Source: Runella defluvii
GTDB lineage: Bacteria > Bacteroidota > Bacteroidia > Cytophagales > Spirosomataceae
Length of the DNA stretch: 64,000 nucleotides
Direction of reading: 5' to 3'
Assembly (NCBI RefSeq): GCF_014195535.1
Contig: NZ_JACIBY010000003.1
Location: 1-64,000 of the forward strand
The notes under the pieces are model-generated. The model ran no database searches. It saw only the letters and a list, made by a program, of their open reading frames with translations, and was not told the origin of the DNA. Within the stretch, counting starts at the first letter, position 1; every line of letters starts with the position of its first letter. Shown here piece after piece: positions 59,883-64,000 of this stretch. The position numbers and the translations under genes were made by a program.

Positions 59883-61283
59883 ATGAAAATCAATCATTTT
59901 CTCGCAAGTGTATTTGTAGGAACAATTGTACTGTTGATTGCCTGCAATAAGTCAACTGATGACCCGACACCTACGACTTCAACGGCGACGGTTACTACCC
60001 TTACCTGTGCTTCGGTGACTTTCTCAGGAACGCCACAAGCCAACGCGGCTTTTACTGGAACGGCCACCGTGCCCTATACGGGTGGCAATGGCGTGGCATA
60101 TTCGGCAGGTTCGGGAATTGCCTCTACGGGCGTCACGGGCTTGACCGCCACGTTAGCAGCAGGAACTTTGGCGTCGGGGGCAGGTTCAGTGACCTATGCC
60201 ATTTCAGGAACTCCTTCAGCCAGCGGGACGGCTGCTTTTGCCATTTCATTAGGTGGCCAATCGTGTACGTTGTCGCTTACAGTATCGGCTGCAAGTTCGT
60301 CGTCGGGCACAGGTACGGTATGGTCAATGGAGACCAATATTGCGGCGATTGTGGTAGCTTCTGAGGCGTTTAAAGCTACTTTGACCTCTTCGCAGGTGGC
60401 CTCGGCACAATATACCTACACCGTCGCGCAGGCCAAACTTTGGAGTAATTTGCCCCAATCGTTGTACAAAGGACGTGTTGGGTTGGCGTCAAGTACGTTT
60501 TCAACTGCGCAATGGACGGCCTTTTACAACTTAGTGAAAGCAGCCACGGGAACAGGTGCCAACGAAGGCAGCGAAGAATATGCAGGGATTATTGATGCAG
60601 ATGATTACCTAAGAGCCAACGGAGGCGATAGTGGCTATGGTTCAGGTAATTACTACATTGGGTTTTTAGGAACGCCAAGCACAACGGGTTTGTGGTGTTT
60701 GCAAATCGGAGGACACCACGGAACCATCATTTATACCTACAGTGGCGGCAAAATGACTGGAGGAACGCCATCGTTCCGCTCAACAGAACCCTACCCAACT
60801 TGGACATCGACCAATACTGGAAAAACAGTACAGCCTTTGGTGCAAGAAACAGCAGCATTTGCTAATTTTATGAAAAGCCTAAGTACGACCGAACTAGCCA
60901 CGGCAAAACGTTCGGCGGCGCAAAATGATTTGATTGTTGGCCCTCAAAAAGATGGTAGTTTCCCGACCACAAAAACGGGGGTAAAGGCTGGAAACTTGAC
61001 CACCGCTCAGAAAGATTTATTGTTGGCCGCGATTAAAACCTACGTCGATGATTTGGATGATAAAGCGGCTGCGGCGGTATTAGCCAAATACAAATCGGAG
61101 TTAGACGAAACCTATGTTTCTTACTACGGAGGTATAACCATGGCAGCCCAAGGTGATTATTTGTTGATAGATGGCCCAAGTGTATGGATTGAATGGTCGA
61201 TGCAAAGTGGAATTATCATCAAAAATGGCGTTCACCCTCACTCAGTTTGGAGAGATAGAAAATCAGATTATGGTGGCAACTAA
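59883..61283 (+). CDS. DUF3500 domain lipoprotein with Thr/Ser/Gly-rich N-terminal region
   Basis: 466 residues. The lipobox VLLIAC gives a lipid-anchored protein. Residues ~35-140 are a low-complexity Thr/Ser/Gly/Ala beta region (TFSGTPQANAAFTGTATVPY). The main domain from about 150 is DUF3500: LASSTFSTAQWTAFYNLVKA, EYAGIIDADDYL, NYYIGFLGTPSTTGLWCLQI with GGHHG, and WIEWSMQSGIIIKNGVHPHS near the end. The HH pair and C-terminal HPHSVWRD may bind metal. Function unknown; in my recollection the family often accompanies HupE-like proteins, as here, where the next gene overlaps by 14 bp. Confidence 0.82.
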   Translation: MKINHFLASVFVGTIVLLIACNKSTDDPTPTTSTATVTTLTCASVTFSGTPQANAAFTGTATVPYTGGNGVAYSAGSGIASTGVTGLTATLAAGTLASGAGSVTYAISGTPSASGTAAFAISLGGQSCTLSLTVSAASSSSGTGTVWSMETNIAAIVVASEAFKATLTSSQVASAQYTYTVAQAKLWSNLPQSLYKGRVGLASSTFSTAQWTAFYNLVKAATGTGANEGSEEYAGIIDADDYLRANGGDSGYGSGNYYIGFLGTPSTTGLWCLQIGGHHGTIIYTYSGGKMTGGTPSFRSTEPYPTWTSTNTGKTVQPLVQETAAFANFMKSLSTTELATAKRSAAQNDLIVGPQKDGSFPTTKTGVKAGNLTTAQKDLLLAAIKTYVDDLDDKAAAAVLAKYKSELDETYVSYYGGITMAAQGDYLLIDGPSVWIEWSMQSGIIIKNGVHPHSVWRDRKSDYGGN

Positions 61284-62499
61284 AGCGTGGGTCAGGGGGC
61301 TATTACTATTCGTATTTTTGTTCCCCCAATGGGGGGCAGGGGGGTATCTCTTTGCCCATCCCATGCCCAGTTCTATGGTCGTATTGAACATTCACGAAAA
61401 GCACATTTCAGGTGAGGTTTTGTTGCCTTTAAGCGAGCTTCAATCGGCCATTGGAATGAGTGTCAGCGACCATTCCGAGCGCCTGGTAGAGCGTTTGGGG
61501 GACTCGCTTCGGAGGTATTTAGTGAAACATATCCGTCCCAAGAGTTTTGAGGGAATGCCGTGGAAGGTTACGGTGGGGGAGATGCAGCTATTGGAAAGTA
61601 ACGACCCCATCGTAGGAATGTACAAAGAGTTGGTCGTTCAGTTTGACATGGTGCCTCCGTCTGGCTACGACTTGCGCAATTTTTTCTTTGATTATGATGT
61701 CATCTTGCACCAAGTGGCAAGCCACAAAGCCCTAATCCACGTCAAGCAAGATTGGGCGCAAGGGTTGGTGCGGGAAGATACCCTGACCCAACAGATTGGG
61801 GTCATTGAGTGGGATGTGGTCAATAACAAACTGAATCCGTTTTTGGTAAGTTTACAACAAGGAAGCCGCTGGAAAGGATTTACCAACATGGTGCATTTGG
61901 GCATCGACCACATCGCCGAAGGCACTGACCACCTTTTGTTTGTTCTGACGCTTCTTTTTCCTGCGATGCTGGTTGTTTCGGAGGGTCGTTGGCGCAAAAG
62001 CTTGGAGTTGAAAGCCAGTTTATTGAACCTTCTGAAAATTATCACGGCGTTTACCGTTGGGCATTCGCTGACTCTACTCATTGGGGCGCTTCAATGGTTG
62101 CATTTTCCTGCGAAGCCCATTGAAGTGCTTATCGCGATTACGATTTTGGTGTCGGCGTTTCATGCGTTGAAACCGATTTATCCTAAACGTGAAGTCATCA
62201 TTGCAGGTTTGTTTGGCTTGGTTCATGGGTTGGCCTTTGCCGAAACCCTTACTAATCTTGATTTATCAACCACCCAAATGGTACTGAGTATTTTAGGGTT
62301 TAACGTAGGCATCGAACTAATGCAATTGACCCTCCTCGCTGTGGCATTTCCCCTGTTGTTTTTATTGGCCAAAACCTCCTTTTACGGCCCTATACGTACC
62401 GCAGGAGCAGTGATGATGATGTTGTTGGCATTGGCCTGGATGGTAGAACGAATACAGGAAAGTCCCAATTTTGTGACCGAATGGTTGGCTCGTTTGTAG
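61270..62499 (+). CDS. HupE/UreJ-like membrane protein with extracytoplasmic N-terminal domain
   Basis: 409 residues. A signal peptide carries a GC-rich repeat (FPQWGAGGY before LFAHPMPSS). Residues ~30-190 form an exported domain. The C-terminal half is a HupE/UreJ-2 membrane domain: MVHLGIDHIAEGTDHLLFVL, FTVGHSLTLLIGAL and GLVHGLAFAETLTNL carry the histidines thought to handle metal in HupE/UreJ nickel permeases. It overlaps the DUF3500 gene, and a TonB-dependent receptor follows, so this looks like a metal (Ni/Co/Cu) uptake unit (inference). The ATG at 61270 gives the signal peptide. Confidence 0.85.
   Translation: MVATKAWVRGLLLFVFLFPQWGAGGYLFAHPMPSSMVVLNIHEKHISGEVLLPLSELQSAIGMSVSDHSERLVERLGDSLRRYLVKHIRPKSFEGMPWKVTVGEMQLLESNDPIVGMYKELVVQFDMVPPSGYDLRNFFFDYDVILHQVASHKALIHVKQDWAQGLVREDTLTQQIGVIEWDVVNNKLNPFLVSLQQGSRWKGFTNMVHLGIDHIAEGTDHLLFVLTLLFPAMLVVSEGRWRKSLELKASLLNLLKIITAFTVGHSLTLLIGALQWLHFPAKPIEVLIAITILVSAFHALKPIYPKREVIIAGLFGLVHGLAFAETLTNLDLSTTQMVLSILGFNVGIELMQLTLLAVAFPLLFLLAKTSFYGPIRTAGAVMMMLLALAWMVERIQESPNFVTEWLARL
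61321..61343. repeat. 23-nt GC-rich repeat inside the HupE-like signal peptide
   Basis: It starts TTCCCCCAATGGGGGGCAGG and is identical over 23 bases to the reverse complement of 35561-35583. It encodes FPQWGAGG here, versus PPMGGRG in the OmpA gene, because the frame differs by one base. Confidence 0.85.
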
Positions 62500-62509
62500 A
62501 GTTGGGTCA

Positions 62510-62557
62510 TAACTAGCATTGTTTTTAGAAAATGTTTTCTAAAAACAATGCTAGTTA
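62510..62557. terminator. 23-bp perfect inverted repeat after the HupE-like gene
   Basis: TAACTAGCATTGTTTTTAGA and AAA (62510-62532) are exactly inverted at 62535-62557 with only two bases between. It begins 10 bases after the stop codon and precedes the promoter box of the TonB receptor gene. Confidence 0.65.
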
Positions 62558-62580
62558 TAAAAAGTAACATCTTCAGTCGC

Positions 62581-62588
62581 TAACTTTG
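62581..62588 (+). promoter_or_regulatory. TAACTTTG promoter -7 box
   Basis: Matches TAnnTTTG, 32 bases before the ATG at 62621. The preceding GTCGC and following GC context resembles the box at 15831. Confidence 0.55.
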
Positions 62589-62620
62589 CCGAACGTATTT
62601 ACAAACACTATTTCAAATTC

Positions 62621-64000
62621 ATGAAAAAATTTATTTCCACACTATTCATTCTTCATTTAAGTATGTATGTTGCCTTCGCCCACCTTGGAAGCGTGGTCGG
62701 GAGGGTCATTGATAAATCGACCAAACAACCGATTGTAGGAGCTACCATCGTGGTGGCGGATTCTAAAAAAGGAGCAACGACGGATGCGACAGGTTTTTTT
62801 CAAATCAACAATTTAGAACCCAATACGTATCGAATTGAGGTGTCGTTTGTGGGGTATTCGGCTCAAAATCAGCTAGTAATAGTAAAAGAAGATGAGAGTG
62901 TAAACCTAGAGTTTGGACTGTCAGAATCGCAAGTTCAATTGAGTGAAGTAAAGGTTTCGGCCTCGAATCCGCAGCACCAACAAGTGATTTCAAGCCTTGA
63001 CATTAAAACACGTCCCATCAACAATTCCCAAGAAGTGCTTCGGATTGTGCCTGGGCTGGTCATTGGTCAACACGCGGGCGGAGGCAAAGCCGAACAAATC
63101 TTCTTGCGCGGATTTGACATCGACCACGGAACGGATATTCGTCTGACGGTGGACGGCGTACCCATCAACATGGTGTCGCACGCGCACGGCCAAGGGTATG
63201 CCGATGCGCACTTTATCATTCCCGAATTGATTGAAGGGGTGGATTTTAAAAAGGGACTATACGACACCGACAAAGGAAATTTTGCCACGGCGGGCTGGGC
63301 TAATTTTCGTACTAAAACAACCTTGGAACACAGTTTTGCCAAAGCCGAAGTAGGGCAGTTTAATACTTATCGGTTGGTGTCGGGGGTTAATGTGCTGAAA
63401 ACAAAGCAACACAATGTTTATCTTGCGGGTGAATACAACTACTCGGATGCGTATTTTGAAGCTCCTCAGAATTTCAACCGAATCAATTTGTTGGGAAAAT
63501 ACCACGGGCATTTAACCCAAAATACCAACCTGACGCTGACGGCTTCGACTTTTTGGAGCAAGTGGAATGCTTCGGGGCAAATCCCTGACCGCTCAGTGGC
63601 CGATGGCTCCATTGGTTTTTATGGGGCAATTGACCCCAACGAAGGGGGTGAGACCAGCCGTACCAACGTCAACGCGGAATTGGTGACATTGACCAAGCGC
63701 AACCACGTCTGGAAGAATCAATTCTTTTACTCGAACTACAATTTTGAACTGTATTCTAACTTTACCTTTTTCTTGGTTGACCCCGTAAATGGTGACCAAA
63801 TTCGCCAAAAGGAAGGTAGAAATTTGTGGGGTTATAACTCCAATTATTCAATAGGTCATGCCATTGGCGACAAACAAGCAACTTTTAACACGGGTCTTAA
63901 TTACCGCCACGACCTTACCAACGGTTCGGAATTGTCGCGGACCAAAGACCGCACGCAATTATTGGAAGCCATCAAATTGGGCGATGTCAACGAAGCCAAT
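62621..64000 (+). CDS. TonB-dependent receptor (partial, cut by window end)
   Basis: 460 codons are visible and the frame is open at the window edge. After a signal peptide (FISTLFILHLSMYVAFA) comes a carboxypeptidase-like domain (GSVVGRVIDKSTKQPIVGAT, TTDATGFFQINNLEP) and then a plug (LSEVKVSASNPQQ, EVLRIVPGLVIGQHAGGGKA, IFLRGFDIDHGTDIRLTVDG, VDFKKGLYDTDKGNFATAGW). It lacks SusC features and looks like a siderophore/metal receptor. The SHAHGQGYADAHF loop in the plug is histidine-rich. It follows the DUF3500-HupE pair, so a metal ligand is plausible. Confidence 0.9.
   Translation, partial: MKKFISTLFILHLSMYVAFAHLGSVVGRVIDKSTKQPIVGATIVVADSKKGATTDATGFFQINNLEPNTYRIEVSFVGYSAQNQLVIVKEDESVNLEFGLSESQVQLSEVKVSASNPQHQQVISSLDIKTRPINNSQEVLRIVPGLVIGQHAGGGKAEQIFLRGFDIDHGTDIRLTVDGVPINMVSHAHGQGYADAHFIIPELIEGVDFKKGLYDTDKGNFATAGWANFRTKTTLEHSFAKAEVGQFNTYRLVSGVNVLKTKQHNVYLAGEYNYSDAYFEAPQNFNRINLLGKYHGHLTQNTNLTLTASTFWSKWNASGQIPDRSVADGSIGFYGAIDPNEGGETSRTNVNAELVTLTKRNHVWKNQFFYSNYNFELYSNFTFFLVDPVNGDQIRQKEGRNLWGYNSNYSIGHAIGDKQATFNTGLNYRHDLTNGSELSRTKDRTQLLEAIKLGDVNEAN

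Overview
This window comes from a Bacteroidota chromosome, most likely Cytophagales and possibly a Runella-like Spirosomaceae (inference from gene content and style; no rRNA is present). The signs are a SusC/SusD pair, TonB-dependent receptors with carboxypeptidase-like N-terminal domains, TAnnTTTG-type promoter -7 boxes, near absence of Shine-Dalgarno sites, LytTR and NarL two-component pairs, and many palindromic intergenic repeats of the kind common in this phylum. I saw no tRNA, rRNA, CRISPR array or insertion sequence.

Region 1 (1-13.5 kb) is an aromatic-acid catabolic block on the + strand. It holds a fused enol-lactonase/4-carboxymuconolactone decarboxylase (PcaD-PcaC), 4-hydroxybenzoate 3-hydroxylase (PobA), a fused 3-oxoadipate CoA-transferase (PcaI-PcaJ type) and 3-oxoadipyl-CoA thiolase (PcaF). 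Between the CoA-transferase and the thiolase sits a malonate module: a malonyl-CoA synthetase-like ligase and the MadL/MadM transporter. A RelE-type toxin-antitoxin pair, a Bcr/CflA exporter, a PhzS-like flavin monooxygenase, a DUF3237 protein and a second fused CoA-transferase (SCOT type) follow.

Region 2 (13.6-34.5 kb) is mixed accessory content: an AAA_14/DUF4143 ATPase, AraC, DeoR and Crp regulators, two paralogous PQQ-type sugar dehydrogenases, a SusC/SusD/RidA locus, a DUF418 membrane protein, an orphan MNT antitoxin beside a HEPN gene destroyed by an internal deletion, an M20 amidohydrolase, a two-gene module of unknown function flanked by a duplicated 27-nt leader, a TPR protein and an aldo/keto reductase.

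Region 3 (34.6-45.7 kb) holds a tight six-gene minus-strand operon of secreted or envelope proteins. It begins and ends with paralogous OmpA-domain proteins and has four proteins I cannot name between them. It faces a PAS-LuxR regulator, followed by a TPR histidine kinase/NarL regulator pair. This is the best candidate for an undescribed system.

Region 4 (45.9-55.0 kb) is a hydroxycinnamate (p-coumarate/ferulate type) operon behind a near-perfect palindromic operator: crotonase, feruloyl-CoA-synthetase-like ligase, type-2 hydroxyacyl-CoA dehydrogenase, MetE-like methyltransferase, amidohydrolase, secreted esterase-like hydrolase, AAHS-type permease and a zinc alcohol dehydrogenase. The set matches the beta-oxidation-plus-hydrolase route described for actinobacterial Cou/Phd clusters. 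Its expected product, 4-hydroxybenzoate, is the substrate of PobA in region 1, so the window nearly completes a route from hydroxycinnamate to central metabolism. The protocatechuate ring-cleavage genes and pcaB are not in view.

Region 5 (55.0-64 kb) has a GH3 glycosidase flanked by the same family of hairpin repeats, a LytS/LytTR pair, a DUF3500 lipoprotein overlapping a HupE/UreJ-like membrane protein, and a TonB-dependent receptor cut by the window end. Several GC-rich repeats lie inside coding sequence: in two signal peptides, in two different frames, and in the linker of the SCOT fusion.
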